DNA of 32,404 nucleotides from Lachnospiraceae bacterium M18-1 (GCA_000403295.2 KE159611.1:341435-373838), one strand, 5' to 3'; shown: positions 1-8,131, counted from the first letter of the stretch. Numbers and translations: made by a program. The notes: a model not told the origin generated them from the sequence alone.

Positions 1-998
1 GGATATTTTAAATCCCGAAAGGAATTTTCCTCATTCCATCGAAGGTGGTAGAGATCTTTAAAATCTTCGATATCAAACTCAAGATCCGGAAGGTTTGTAA
101 TGATATTTTCAAAACATCCTTCTGAGATTTCAAACCGAACGACCCGGAGTGAGATCTCGTATTCGGTTTGCTTGTCCGTAAGGAAATCCATAGCGACATT
201 TTTACAGACATGTCTGTAATCATCGGCTCTGTCAGGCTGCAGCCGTTTGCGTTTTGCCTGCGATCTGCTGAGAATACGATCAACGCGGCAATCCAGTTCC
301 CTGACATCGTCAAGTGGATAGCCAAGGATTCCCTTCGTTTTTTTGGGGGCACATCGGATGAGAAAGTATTGTCCGTTTTCGATCACATGGGCATAGCTAT
401 TATAGGAGGCATAGCCCATGTCGGCAAAATAAACTGTTTTAGGGCCGGCCGAGCCTGCGGAATCGACCATATGGCAGAAAGCGGCAAATTCATTACGTTT
501 TCGTCCAGGCTGTATGACAAGGTCAGTAAATCTTCGATCAAGAATCGAATAAAAAGCATTGATATGGATCTGGTTGAATCCCCTAGTGGATTTCCCGTTA
601 GGTCCAAAAAAAGTATCCGGATCGTTCGGGTTCCTAAAAATATCACACCCGGAGCCATCACAGGCAATGAACTGGTATTTTCCGTTGTAAAGGTTCTTTT
701 TGAGCTTTCTGTTAAAAGCAAAGAGGAGATTCCTGAGGGCATCCTGTCGGAGCTTGCTCCTCTGTTTGCAAAAAGCAGCTTTAGAGGGAGTAGAAATGTC
801 ACGATCAAAGTAATGGTAAAGTTCTTCTTTAATGCACTCAGCCTCCATGGTAAGAAAGAGAATGAGGAAATCCTGAAAGCCCAATTTTCTATTCCGAGTG
901 AAATCCCTGCCCGGATGTTTGGCATAAAGATGAGGGTTGTCAGCGAGTTCATGGATGGAAGCGAATAAAATCGCTTTTACAGAAGATGAATATTTCAT
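1..998 (-). CDS. IS4-family DDE transposase, C-terminus cut by window edge
   Basis: Reading the minus strand from the ATG at 998 gives 332 residues without a stop, running off position 1. The catalytic layout of IS4-type (DDE_Tnp_1, RNase H fold) transposases is visible: first Asp at about residue 114 in IACDGSG, second at about 193 in FADMGY, and the family signature Y-(2)-R-(3)-E-(6)-K as YHLRWNEENSFRDLK at about residues 317-331. The enzyme would cut and paste its own insertion sequence. An aaggaggt ribosome site lies at 1003-1011, well spaced from the ATG. IS4 transposases usually run to 400-480 residues, so roughly a quarter is missing beyond the edge. The frame looks intact as far as it goes. 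The open reading frames on the opposite strand here are shadows of it. Confidence 0.93.
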   Translation of the reverse strand, partial: MKYSSSVKAILFASIHELADNPHLYAKHPGRDFTRNRKLGFQDFLILFLTMEAECIKEELYHYFDRDISTPSKAAFCKQRSKLRQDALRNLLFAFNRKLKKNLYNGKYQFIACDGSGCDIFRNPNDPDTFFGPNGKSTRGFNQIHINAFYSILDRRFTDLVIQPGRKRNEFAAFCHMVDSAGSAGPKTVYFADMGYASYNSYAHVIENGQYFLIRCAPKKTKGILGYPLDDVRELDCRVDRILSRSQAKRKRLQPDRADDYRHVCKNVAMDFLTDKQTEYEISLRVVRFEISEGCFENIITNLPDLEFDIEDFKDLYHLRWNEENSFRDLKY

Positions 999-1048
999 AA
1001 TGTACCTCCTTAATCAGTTGAAAAGTGAACAATTCTTCCTGATTAATA

Positions 1049-1079
1049 GGCTTTTTTCTGATTTTATCAGAAAAAAGCC
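1049..1079. repeat. 14-bp perfect hairpin in the transposase leader
   Basis: Arms at 1049-1062 and 1066-1079 are perfectly complementary around a 3-nt loop. The hairpin sits about 50 bp upstream of the transposase ATG. Such leaders in insertion sequences can block translation of transcripts entering from outside, but that role here is inference. The true IS end was not located. Confidence 0.7.
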
Positions 1080-1150
1080 GCACATTTTGAAAGGTTTGTC
1101 AATAGTTTTTTTAAAAAAAGAAAAAGATTATAAAGATTTGAGTTAGGGGT

Positions 1151-1187
1151 AAAAAAGAAGATTTCTGCGTATAGTACAGAAATCTTC
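1151..1187 (-). terminator. Rho-independent terminator facing into the IS4 element
   Basis: An 11-bp stem (1157-1167 with 1177-1187, loop of 9) is followed on the minus strand by six T (A run 1151-1156). There is no minus-strand gene just upstream, so it probably shields the transposase from read-through. It may lie inside the insertion sequence. The rest of 999-1333 is AT-rich and holds no gene. Confidence 0.6.
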
Positions 1188-1333
1188 CTTAAGTAAATGA
1201 CATTGGGAGTAAACAGTAACAAAAATACTGAAAGCATATTCAATACTAACGAAAATTTATTGAATTACCATCGAAAAAATGATAGTCTATTATACAGAGT
1301 TGTGCAAATTTCTGAAAGAATGAGGATTTTATC

Positions 1334-2197
1334 ATGTGGATTGCAGACCAATGGAAAGATTATGAGATTATAGATTGTTCAAACGGAGAAAAACTGGAAC
1401 GGTGGGGGGACTATACCCTGATCCGCCCCGATCCGCAGGTAATCTGGGATTTCCCCAAGGAGGCTCCTGGCTGGAAGCGCTGGAACGGGCATTATCACCG
1501 AAGCAAAAAGGGCGGCGGGGAATGGGAATTTTCCAGGCTGCCGGAGCAGTGGCAGATTCATTACGGTTCCCTGACATTTAACCTGAAACCGTTTAATTTT
1601 AAGCATACCGGACTATTTCCGGAGCAGGCGGCAAACTGGGACTGGTTTTCGAAGCTCATCCAGGATGCAGGGCGTCCTGTCAAGGTCCTGAATCTGTTCG
1701 CATACACAGGAGGAGCCACACTGGCTGCTGCGGCGGCCGGGGCTCAGGTCACCCATGTGGATGCTTCCAAGGGGATGGTATCATGGGCAAAGGAAAACGC
1801 AGTTTCCTCCGGACTAAAAGATGCGCCTGTCCGGTGGCTGGTAGATGATTGTGTAAAGTTTGTGGAAAGGGAGATCCGGCGGGGAAATGTCTATGATGCG
1901 ATCATTATGGATCCGCCGTCATACGGACGCGGGCCCAAGGGGGAGGTCTGGAAAATCGAGGATATGATCCATCCTCTGATCAGGCTTTGTACACAGATTT
2001 TGTCAGAAAATGCTCTGTTCTTCCTTGTCAACTCCTATACGACCGGACTGGCTCCGGCAGTGCTGACTTACATGATCGGCGCAGAACTGAAAAACAGAGC
2101 CGGACATGTGGAATCCCAGGAGATCGGGCTGCCGGTGAAGAGTACCGGTCTGATCCTGCCGTGCGGCGCCTCTGGAAGATGGAGCGCCAAACTCTGA
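1334..2197 (+). CDS. Class I SAM-dependent methyltransferase, RlmI-like
   Basis: A 287-residue protein. Motif I is at about residues 116-145 (LNLFAYTGGATLAAA followed by the acidic HVDAS that binds the SAM ribose), and motif IV is DPPSYGRG at about 193-200. This combination is typical of the RlmI/RlmK-type rRNA cytosine methyltransferases and their shorter relatives, so methylation of an RNA base is likely but the target is unknown. The N-terminal 80 residues form a small beta-rich domain in place of a clear PUA domain. A GAGG ribosome site precedes the ATG by about 9 nt. The gene stands alone on the plus strand, followed by a terminator. The reading frame looks intact. Confidence 0.85.
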   Translation: MWIADQWKDYEIIDCSNGEKLERWGDYTLIRPDPQVIWDFPKEAPGWKRWNGHYHRSKKGGGEWEFSRLPEQWQIHYGSLTFNLKPFNFKHTGLFPEQAANWDWFSKLIQDAGRPVKVLNLFAYTGGATLAAAAAGAQVTHVDASKGMVSWAKENAVSSGLKDAPVRWLVDDCVKFVEREIRRGNVYDAIIMDPPSYGRGPKGEVWKIEDMIHPLIRLCTQILSENALFFLVNSYTTGLAPAVLTYMIGAELKNRAGHVESQEIGLPVKSTGLILPCGASGRWSAKL

Positions 2198-2320
2198 TAA
2201 GGCATACTTCTCAAGCCCTTCCAAATACTGTTATTTTATTTAGCTCTAGATAATTGCATAAAATCAAGTTATTGTAGGCGGGTATTTTTACAGAAATGTG
2301 TAAGTAATTGTAAAGTGTTA

Positions 2321-2354
2321 AAAAGCGATGCCTGGAAGAGGGCATCGCTTTTTT
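2321..2354 (+). terminator. Bidirectional terminator between methyltransferase and trxB
   Basis: The 9-bp GC-rich stem (2324-2332 with 2341-2349) is followed by T6 on the plus strand and by a T run on the minus strand. It can therefore end both the methyltransferase transcript and the convergent trxB transcript. Confidence 0.85.
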
Positions 2355-2358
2355 CTAT

Positions 2359-2470
2359 CGTTGCTTCGCGGAAGTCAAAGATCCCGCAGCAAGCTGCGGG
2401 GTCTTTGACCCTCGCGGCAGTCGCCAAATATCCATGCAAGCATGGCTACTTGGCTCGTTGCTTCGCGGAA
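2359..2470. repeat. Palindromic intergenic repeat with 15-bp direct-repeat ends
   Basis: CGTTGCTTCGCGGAA occurs at 2359-2373 and again at 2456-2470. Between the copies are two long hairpins: 2374-2390 with 2393-2409 (17 bp, one wobble pair) and 2423-2437 with 2440-2454 (15 bp, two mismatches). This looks like a dispersed REP/BIME-like element. The end of trxB, including its stop codon, lies inside the second hairpin. Confidence 0.7.
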
Positions 2471-3369
2471 ATAAACTTGCAGGCTGCCAGCGCTGCCACT
2501 GCTCCGTCTGCCGCTGCGGTAGTGAGCTGGCGCACTTCCTTTGTACGGCAGTCCCCTGCTGCAAAAATGCCCTGGCAGGATGTCACACAGTCCTCCGACG
2601 CCTCTACAAAGCCGGCTTCATCCAGGCTGACCAGCTCTGCAAACGGCTGATTCTCCGGAATCTGTCCGATCGCCACAAATACGCCGGACACGGAAATCTG
2701 AAAATCTTCTCCGGTCTTTTTATTATTCAAAATCAGCCCTTCCACGACATTTTCTCCGACCAGTTCCTTCACAGTCGCGCTCAGGATAAATTCCACATTT
2801 TCTTTTCTTTTCAAAGGCTCCACCAGACCGGCCTCCCCGCGAAACTCGTCCCGGCGGTGGACCAGATAGACCTTACTGCAGTAATTTGAAAGGAACTCCG
2901 CATCCTGCAGTGCCGTATTGCCCCCGCCGATCACAGCCACGTCCTTTCCTTTGAAAAATGCCCCGTCGCAGGTAGCGCAGTAGGATACCCCTGCTCCCAG
3001 GAGCTTTTCCTCCTTCTCCAGTCCCAGATGGCGGTGTGTCACTCCTGTGGCAATGATCACAGCCCGGCAGGGATACTCCTTCCCTTCCGTCTCGATCACT
3101 TTGATGCCGTCCTCCTCCCGGATTCCCGTTACTTGTTCCAGCTCCGTCTCCGCCCCCAGCTTCATAGCCTGATCCAGCAGATTCATGGAAAATTCCGCCC
3201 CGCTGACACTTGAGATTCCCGGATAATTCTCCACATTCGGAGACGACGTAATCTGCCCGCCGTAGTTCATTGCTTCTATGATAACCGTCCGCTTTCCGGC
3301 ACGCTGTCCGTAAACTGCCGCTGTCATTCCGGCGGTTCCTCCGCCTATGATTCCGATATCGTACATCAT
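2446..3369 (-). CDS. trxB: Thioredoxin-disulfide reductase
   Basis: A 307-residue FAD/NADPH flavoprotein that reduces thioredoxin or related redoxins in the cytosol. The N-terminal FAD motif is GIIGGGTAGMTA, the redox-active pair is CATC at about residues 131-134, and the NADPH motif is VIGGGNTALQDA at about 145-156. The C-terminal FAD motif is GIFAAGDCR. Length matches the family. I start at the ATG at 3369 because an agagaggt ribosome site lies just upstream; the longer frame to 3426 runs through a hairpin and has no ribosome site. The gene follows nrdD on the same strand after 131 bp, which fits a supply of reductant to the reductase. The last eight or so residues and the stop are encoded by a palindromic repeat. 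Confidence 0.93.
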   Translation of the reverse strand: MMYDIGIIGGGTAGMTAAVYGQRAGKRTVIIEAMNYGGQITSSPNVENYPGISSVSGAEFSMNLLDQAMKLGAETELEQVTGIREEDGIKVIETEGKEYPCRAVIIATGVTHRHLGLEKEEKLLGAGVSYCATCDGAFFKGKDVAVIGGGNTALQDAEFLSNYCSKVYLVHRRDEFRGEAGLVEPLKRKENVEFILSATVKELVGENVVEGLILNNKKTGEDFQISVSGVFVAIGQIPENQPFAELVSLDEAGFVEASEDCVTSCQGIFAAGDCRTKEVRQLTTAAADGAVAALAACKFISAKQRAK

Positions 3370-3500
3370 TTCATCAACCTCTCTTTTATGCGGAATACGC
3401 AGGAATCCTTTCGGTCTCCTGCGCACTCACTCTTTCGAACTGTCACAAAATCCCCCTAACACGCGAGACGTCAGCATGATTTCATGACAGTTCTGAAATA

Positions 3501-5888
3501 TCACTCTTTATTATTCTCAGCATACGCTTTTATATTCGATGCATTTGCCATCTTTTTTACGCCGCCCTCATCTACCACCACGAGCGTCGGCGCCTGCATC
3601 ACGCCGTATTTCTTCACCAGTTCTTCATTTTCCTCCGCGTCTACCAGTTCATAGGAAATGTGTGCTTTTTCCAGTGATTTTGTAGCGATCCTGCAGTTCG
3701 GGCAGGTCTTTGTCGTGAACAGGATCGCTTTGATCCCGTCCTCTCCGCCTTCACTGGAAACCGGAGCAGACACAGCTTCCTTCTTCACTGCCGCCTTTGG
3801 CTTCATCCTAGAGCCGGAATCAAACACATCATATACCTTCCGCTCCCTGAACTCCTGCGCCTTGCCGTCATTCCAGTTCTTGACCGGACGGTAATAGCCT
3901 GTGATCCTGCTGTAAACCTCTGTCTCTTCCCCGCAGCACGGGCAGGTATACTGCTCTCCACTGATGTAGCCGTGGTTTTTGCAGATAGAATAGGTCGGAG
4001 ACATCGTATAATACGGAAGCTTGTAATTCTCCGCGATCTTTCTCACCAGAGCTGCCGCCGCCTTCCAGTTGGGCAGCTTTTCTCCCAGGAACGTATGGAA
4101 TACGGTTCCTGATGTATACAAGGTCTGCAGTTCGTCCTGAATATCCAGCGCCTCGAACACATCCTCCGTGTAGCTCACCGGAAGATGGGAACTGTTGGTG
4201 TAATAAGGTGTTCCGCATTCCTCCGCAGCCGTGATGATATCCGGGAACTGCTCCACATCATGCTTGGCCAGACGATACGTGGTAGACTCCGCCGGGGTTG
4301 CCTCCAGGTTGTACAGATCCCCATACATCTCCTGATAATCCGACAGGCGTTCCCGCATGTGATTCAGTACATCCTTTGTAAACTGCTGGGTCTCCGGATC
4401 GGTAAGGTCCTTTTTGAGCCATTTTGCATTCAGGCCGGCTTCGTTCATCCCTACCAGGCCGATAGTGGAAAAATGATTGTCAAAGGAGCCCAGATACCGC
4501 TTGGTATATGGATAGAGTCCTTCATCCAGCAGCTTGGAAATGACTTCCCTCTTAATGTGGAGGGATCGGGCTGAAATATCCATCAGCCGGTCCAGCCTGG
4601 TATAAAATTCCTCTTCATTTTCAGACAGATATGCGATACGCGGCATATTGATCGTCACAACACCGACAGACCCCGTGCTCTCCCCGCTTCCGAAAAAGCC
4701 GCCGGACTTTTTGCGCAGCTCCCGCAGATCCAGGCGCAGACGGCAGCACATGCTCCGCACATCGCTGGGCTCCATATCGCTGTTGATATAATTTGAAAAA
4801 TAAGGCGTGCCATATTTTGCAGTCATCTCAAAGAGCAAACGGTTATTTTCTGTCTCGGACCAGTCAAAATCACTGGTGATGGAATAGGTCGGAATGGGAT
4901 ACTGGAAGCCTCTGCCTTCCGCATCGCCCTCGATCATGGTCTCGATAAATGCCTTATTGACCATATCCATCTCTTTCTTACAGTCCCCATAGGTAAAGTC
5001 CTGCTCCACTCCGCCTACGATCGCCGGAAGGTTGGCCAGGTCATTCGGTACGGTCCAGTCCAGCGTAATATTGGAGAACGGCGACTGAGTTCCCCATCTG
5101 GACGGAATATTCACGCCGAATACAAAGGATTCGATACACTTCTTCACTTCCGGATAGGTCAGGCGATCCGCCTTTACAAAAGGCGCAAGGTATGTGTCAA
5201 AAGAGGAAAATGCCTGGGCGCCCGCCCATTCGTTCTGCATGATCCCGAGGAAATTGACCATCTGGTTGCAGAGCACGCTCAGATGCTTTGCCGGAGCCGC
5301 TGTGATCCTTCCCACGATGCCGCCCAGCCCTTCCTTGATCAGCTGCTTCAAAGACCAGCCCGCGCAATACCCGGTCAGCATGGACAGGTCATGGAGATGG
5401 ATGTCTGCATTCTTATGTGCCTTGGCAATCTCTTCGTCATAGATCTCGGACAGCCAGTAATTGGCAGTGATCGCGCCTGAATTACTCAGAATCAGGCCGC
5501 CCACAGAATAGGTCACTGTCGAATTTTCCTTTACGCGCCAGTCCGTCACCTTCACATAGCTGTCAACAATATCTTTGTAATCCAGAAGGGTAGAATTTAG
5601 ATTCCGGATCTTCTCCCTCTGCTTTCTATATAAAATGTATCCCTTCGCCACATCTGCGTACCCGGCACGGATCAGCATGGACTCCACGCTGTCCTGGATA
5701 TCCTCCACAGATACAAGCCCCTTCTTAATCTTTGGTTCAAAGTCCGCCGTCACCTTCAATGCCAGCAGATCGATAATGTCCTGATGATACTCCTTCTCTT
5801 TCGCCTCGAATGCCTTGCGGATTGCCTCGCTGATCTTGGACAGATCAAACGGCGCAACCTTACCGTCTCTCTTAGTAACCTGATACAT
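3501..5888 (-). CDS. nrdD: Anaerobic (class III) ribonucleoside-triphosphate reductase with C-terminal glutaredoxin-like domain
   Basis: A 795-residue glycyl-radical enzyme that makes deoxyribonucleotides without oxygen. An ATP-cone regulatory domain fills about residues 1-95. The catalytic barrel follows, with a zinc site (CKNHGY and CPCCG) just before the glycyl-radical loop RITGYYRPV (Gly near residue 664). After a short acidic/Lys-Ala linker, a redoxin domain occupies about 718-795 with a CPNC active site near 729-732. Most NrdD proteins stop soon after the radical loop, so this redoxin tail is an added domain that could serve as internal reductant. trxB follows downstream. A promoter with NrdR boxes sits about 240 bp upstream. 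The activase gene nrdG is upstream on the same strand. Confidence 0.95.
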   Translation of the reverse strand: MYQVTKRDGKVAPFDLSKISEAIRKAFEAKEKEYHQDIIDLLALKVTADFEPKIKKGLVSVEDIQDSVESMLIRAGYADVAKGYILYRKQREKIRNLNSTLLDYKDIVDSYVKVTDWRVKENSTVTYSVGGLILSNSGAITANYWLSEIYDEEIAKAHKNADIHLHDLSMLTGYCAGWSLKQLIKEGLGGIVGRITAAPAKHLSVLCNQMVNFLGIMQNEWAGAQAFSSFDTYLAPFVKADRLTYPEVKKCIESFVFGVNIPSRWGTQSPFSNITLDWTVPNDLANLPAIVGGVEQDFTYGDCKKEMDMVNKAFIETMIEGDAEGRGFQYPIPTYSITSDFDWSETENNRLLFEMTAKYGTPYFSNYINSDMEPSDVRSMCCRLRLDLRELRKKSGGFFGSGESTGSVGVVTINMPRIAYLSENEEEFYTRLDRLMDISARSLHIKREVISKLLDEGLYPYTKRYLGSFDNHFSTIGLVGMNEAGLNAKWLKKDLTDPETQQFTKDVLNHMRERLSDYQEMYGDLYNLEATPAESTTYRLAKHDVEQFPDIITAAEECGTPYYTNSSHLPVSYTEDVFEALDIQDELQTLYTSGTVFHTFLGEKLPNWKAAAALVRKIAENYKLPYYTMSPTYSICKNHGYISGEQYTCPCCGEETEVYSRITGYYRPVKNWNDGKAQEFRERKVYDVFDSGSRMKPKAAVKKEAVSAPVSSEGGEDGIKAILFTTKTCPNCRIATKSLEKAHISYELVDAEENEELVKKYGVMQAPTLVVVDEGGVKKMANASNIKAYAENNKE

Positions 5889-6093
5889 ATGCGCGCTCCC
5901 CTTTCTGTCTTAAACGGTATTCAGGGAAATGCAGACGATGAAAACTCACGCTTAAAGCCGCCACCGCAGCGTGGAAAGCCAACTTCATACGATCCACGAT
6001 ACGGCTTCGAAATACACGAAATAGATAACGACTGCCCGGCATCTCTGCTGGGCATCCTGCATATTCCAACCGTTATTTTATCACATTGTACCC

Positions 6094-6130
6094 ATGCAGC
6101 AATGTGTGCGGTACATGTGTGAACAGTAAT
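6094..6130. repeat. Partial copy of the GTGTGAACAGTAAC repeat end
   Basis: This stretch aligns with the right end of the 148-bp structured repeat at 22114-22148: ATGCAGCAA, a GTGYRCG-like block, then TGTGTGAACAGTAA. It lies in the nrdD leader, between promoter and start codon. I could not recognise the remainder of the element. The rest of the 240-nt leader (5889-6093) contains no gene that I can support. Confidence 0.55.
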
Positions 6131-6131
6131 A

Positions 6132-6185
6132 ATTCTAACACTATATAACTCTCCTGTCAAACAAAAAAACAACAATATCTTGTGC
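6132..6185 (-). promoter_or_regulatory. nrdD promoter with two NrdR boxes
   Basis: On the minus strand TTGACA (6155-6160) and TAGAAT (6132-6137) are separated by 17 bp, a near-consensus sigma-70 promoter. Box 1 (6138-6153) fills the spacer and reads ACACTATATA on the plus strand with a weak second half. Box 2 (6170-6185) matches ACAC-W-ATATNTNGTGT at 12 of 16 positions. The box starts are 32 bp apart, three helical turns, as in known NrdR-repressed promoters. NrdR binding here is inferred; the nrdR gene is not in the window. Confidence 0.8.
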
Positions 6186-6218
6186 TGTTTTTAATCACAA
6201 CAACCAGATATTGTTGTT
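6168..6218 (-). terminator. 13-bp inverted repeat upstream of the nrdD promoter
   Basis: Arms 6168-6180 and 6206-6218 are perfectly complementary and followed on the minus strand by a T run (A7 at 6163-6169). It could end transcription coming from nrdG. One arm coincides with NrdR box 2, so the symmetry may instead belong to the operator. Positions 6219-6532 otherwise hold only a repeat hairpin near 6486 and no convincing gene. Confidence 0.5.
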
Positions 6219-6485
6219 TTTCTATTCCAAAATATTTTATCTAAATTCAGTAACCGCAGCAGGATATCCGCCAGTTCTCAAAGATTTTTCATAGAATAGC
6301 ACAAACTTTCTGAATATTTATATTGATTCCTCTATTCACAGATATGGCCGCAGATCTATGTGACCCACCTGTGATCATCCGCTTTTTGGCAGTCCTTTGG
6401 CTGAGAAAATCTTACGGCGCATCCAAACCGGATCCGCCGTCAATCTTTTCGAAAAAGTTCCCAAAAAATATAGGAATCACAGAAT

Positions 6486-6521
6486 GTTACAGGTTGCTCC
6501 TGATCAGGGTATGGCCTGTAA
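6486..6521. repeat. Copy of hairpin A of the structured repeat family
   Basis: GTTACAGG (6486-6493) pairs with CCTGTAA (6515-6521) around a loop containing CCTGATCAGGG. This matches the first hairpin of the repeats at 22001 and 32288, including the CTGACCAGG-like loop. An outer stem (AATCACAG with CTGTGATT) extends it. It lies just beyond the nrdG stop codon. Confidence 0.55.
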
Positions 6522-6532
6522 TGTCCTGTGAT

Positions 6533-7228
6533 TTATTCCACTCCGCGCAGCTCTGCATTAGGCACATTACGGTGAACGACCTCCAGTGCCTGAACAAGAA
6601 TCTCCTTCGTGTAAGCCCGCAGTCCCGGCCGGATCAGATCGCCGGATACCCGGAAGCTCTGCAGATAGTAGCGCTCTGCCCCTTTGATCCACCGTCCGAT
6701 ATCGGCAAAGTCCTCCCGCTTGTGAAATTCCCTCACGACCGTGGTGCGAAATTCATAGGGGACCACACCTGACATCAAAAAATCCACGCTCCGGAAAATT
6801 TCTTCCATATTGTAATCCGGGATCCCAATGGTGACCCCATATTTTCCAGGGGCATTTTTAATATCCATAGCCACATAGTCCAGAAGCTTTTCCTCCGCCA
6901 GATATTTAAGGAGCCGTGCATTGCTGCCGTTGGTATCCAGCTTCACACTGTAACCGATCTCTTTGACCCTGCGGATAAAATCCTCCAGCTCCGGCTGCAG
7001 CAGCGGCTCTCCTCCTGAAATGCAGACACCGTCCAGCACCCTCCAGCGCTTTTTCAAAAAATTCATGATCTGCTCTGCAGGGATATTCCTTTCCAGGTCA
7101 ATATGGGTTACCAGAGACGCATTATGACAAAACGGGCAGCGAAAATTACAGCCTGCGGTAAAAATCGTACATGCCACTTTTTCCGGATAATCCAAGAGTG
7201 TGAGTTTCTGCAGTCCCTGTATGTTCAT
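6533..7228 (-). CDS. nrdG: Radical-SAM activase of anaerobic ribonucleotide reductase
   Basis: A 231-residue radical-SAM protein. The iron-sulfur cluster motif CxxxCxxC is CNFRCPFC (Cys 27, 31, 34), followed by a glycine-rich SAM motif GGEPLLQ. It would generate the glycyl radical on NrdD using SAM and an electron. Sequence style (MNIQGLQKLTLLDYPEK) fits the longer activase type common beside nrdD in Clostridia. The start at 7228 is chosen for its GGGGGAA ribosome site; the upstream extension overlaps proC. It lies 80 bp after proC and about 640 bp before nrdD, which has its own promoter, so the two may be co-controlled only in part. Confidence 0.9.
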   Translation of the reverse strand: MNIQGLQKLTLLDYPEKVACTIFTAGCNFRCPFCHNASLVTHIDLERNIPAEQIMNFLKKRWRVLDGVCISGGEPLLQPELEDFIRRVKEIGYSVKLDTNGSNARLLKYLAEEKLLDYVAMDIKNAPGKYGVTIGIPDYNMEEIFRSVDFLMSGVVPYEFRTTVVREFHKREDFADIGRWIKGAERYYLQSFRVSGDLIRPGLRAYTKEILVQALEVVHRNVPNAELRGVE

Positions 7229-7280
7229 TCCGCTTCCCCCTTTTCTTTTTATATGATTCGCTGCAAAGCAGCCTGACGCC

Positions 7281-7304
7281 AGTACATCAATGCAGTGATG
7301 TACT
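7281..7304. repeat. 9-bp hairpin between proC and nrdG
   Basis: AGTACATCA (7281-7289) pairs with TGATGTACT (7296-7304) around a 6-nt loop. There is no T run, so it is more likely an RNA-processing or attenuating structure than a terminator. Confidence 0.4.
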
Positions 7305-7308
7305 AGAT

Positions 7309-8103
7309 CTACAATTTGCGGGACACCTCTGCGCATGCCTTCATGGACTCGATCAGCGCACTGCGGAAGCCTTTTTTCTCCAGGACGCGCACTGCTTCTA
7401 TAGTCGTCCCTGCCGGGGAGCATACCATATCCTTGAGTTCCCCCGGGTGACGGCCTGTTTCCAGTACCATTTTCGCGCTCCCATAGACTGCCTGGGCCGC
7501 GAACTTATATGCCTGGGCACGGGGCATCCCCTCCGCCACCGCCGCATCCGCCATGGCCTCGATCATGATAAAAACATAGGCCGGAGAACTTCCGCTGACA
7601 GCTACCACCGCATCGATCAGACTTTCCGGGACCACCTCAGTCTCCCCGATCGTCTTCAGGAGGCTGACCACGTACTCCAGTTCTTCCTTGTTCACGCAGT
7701 CATTGGGACAGACAGCGGTCATTCCCTCACGGACCATTGCCGGGGTATTCGGCATGGTGCGCACAAGCTTGACCGGCTTTCCGAAATGCTCTTCCAGCCA
7801 CCCCAGCTTCTTGCCCGGCGCAATGCTGATCACGAGCTGCTTGTTAGAGATCACATTTTTTATCTCCGCGATCACGGCTGAATAATACTGCGGCTTTACA
7901 CACAGGAATATGACTTCCGCCCGTTCCGCCACCTTACGGTTGTCCGGTGTCACATAGACTCCATAGACTTTCTGCACATGCTCGCGTCCTGCCGCCGAAA
8001 TGTCAGAGCCAATGATCTCCTCCGGAGAGATCAGTCCCGTCTTAATGATTCCGCCGATGATCGCTCCGGCCATGTTTCCAGTTCCAATAAAACCTAATTT
8101 CAT
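7309..8103 (-). CDS. proC: Pyrroline-5-carboxylate reductase
   Basis: A 264-residue cytosolic enzyme for the last step of proline synthesis, reducing pyrroline-5-carboxylate with NAD(P)H. The N-terminal Rossmann motif is GFIGTGNMAGAI, and the C-terminal dimerisation/active-site region reads SSPAYVFIMIEAMADAAV and CSPAGTTIEAVRVLE, both typical of ProC. Length matches the family. An aggaggg ribosome site sits before the ATG at 8103. It starts 28 bp after the acylphosphatase gene and is probably in one operon with it and perhaps nrdG. Confidence 0.95.
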   Translation of the reverse strand: MKLGFIGTGNMAGAIIGGIIKTGLISPEEIIGSDISAAGREHVQKVYGVYVTPDNRKVAERAEVIFLCVKPQYYSAVIAEIKNVISNKQLVISIAPGKKLGWLEEHFGKPVKLVRTMPNTPAMVREGMTAVCPNDCVNKEELEYVVSLLKTIGETEVVPESLIDAVVAVSGSSPAYVFIMIEAMADAAVAEGMPRAQAYKFAAQAVYGSAKMVLETGRHPGELKDMVCSPAGTTIEAVRVLEKKGFRSALIESMKACAEVSRKL

Positions 8104-8131
8104 TGCATTTTCCCTCCTGTTGATCTCAAAA

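Noticed and set aside
168..968. A 266-aa open frame on the plus strand
   Set aside because: It is the antisense shadow of the IS4 transposase, whose minus-strand frame has all catalytic motifs and a ribosome site.
1200..1240. AAACAGTAAC near 1217 as another end of the structured repeat
   Set aside because: Only the last nine bases agree and no hairpin or inner conserved block accompanies it.
3370..3426. Longer N-terminus for thioredoxin reductase
   Set aside because: The extension has no ribosome site, passes through a hairpin, and precedes the normal family start MMYDIGIIGG.
6323..6532. Possible small coding region between nrdD and nrdG
   Set aside because: Frames on both strands lack ribosome sites and recognisable motifs; the region is better explained by repeats and regulatory sequence.
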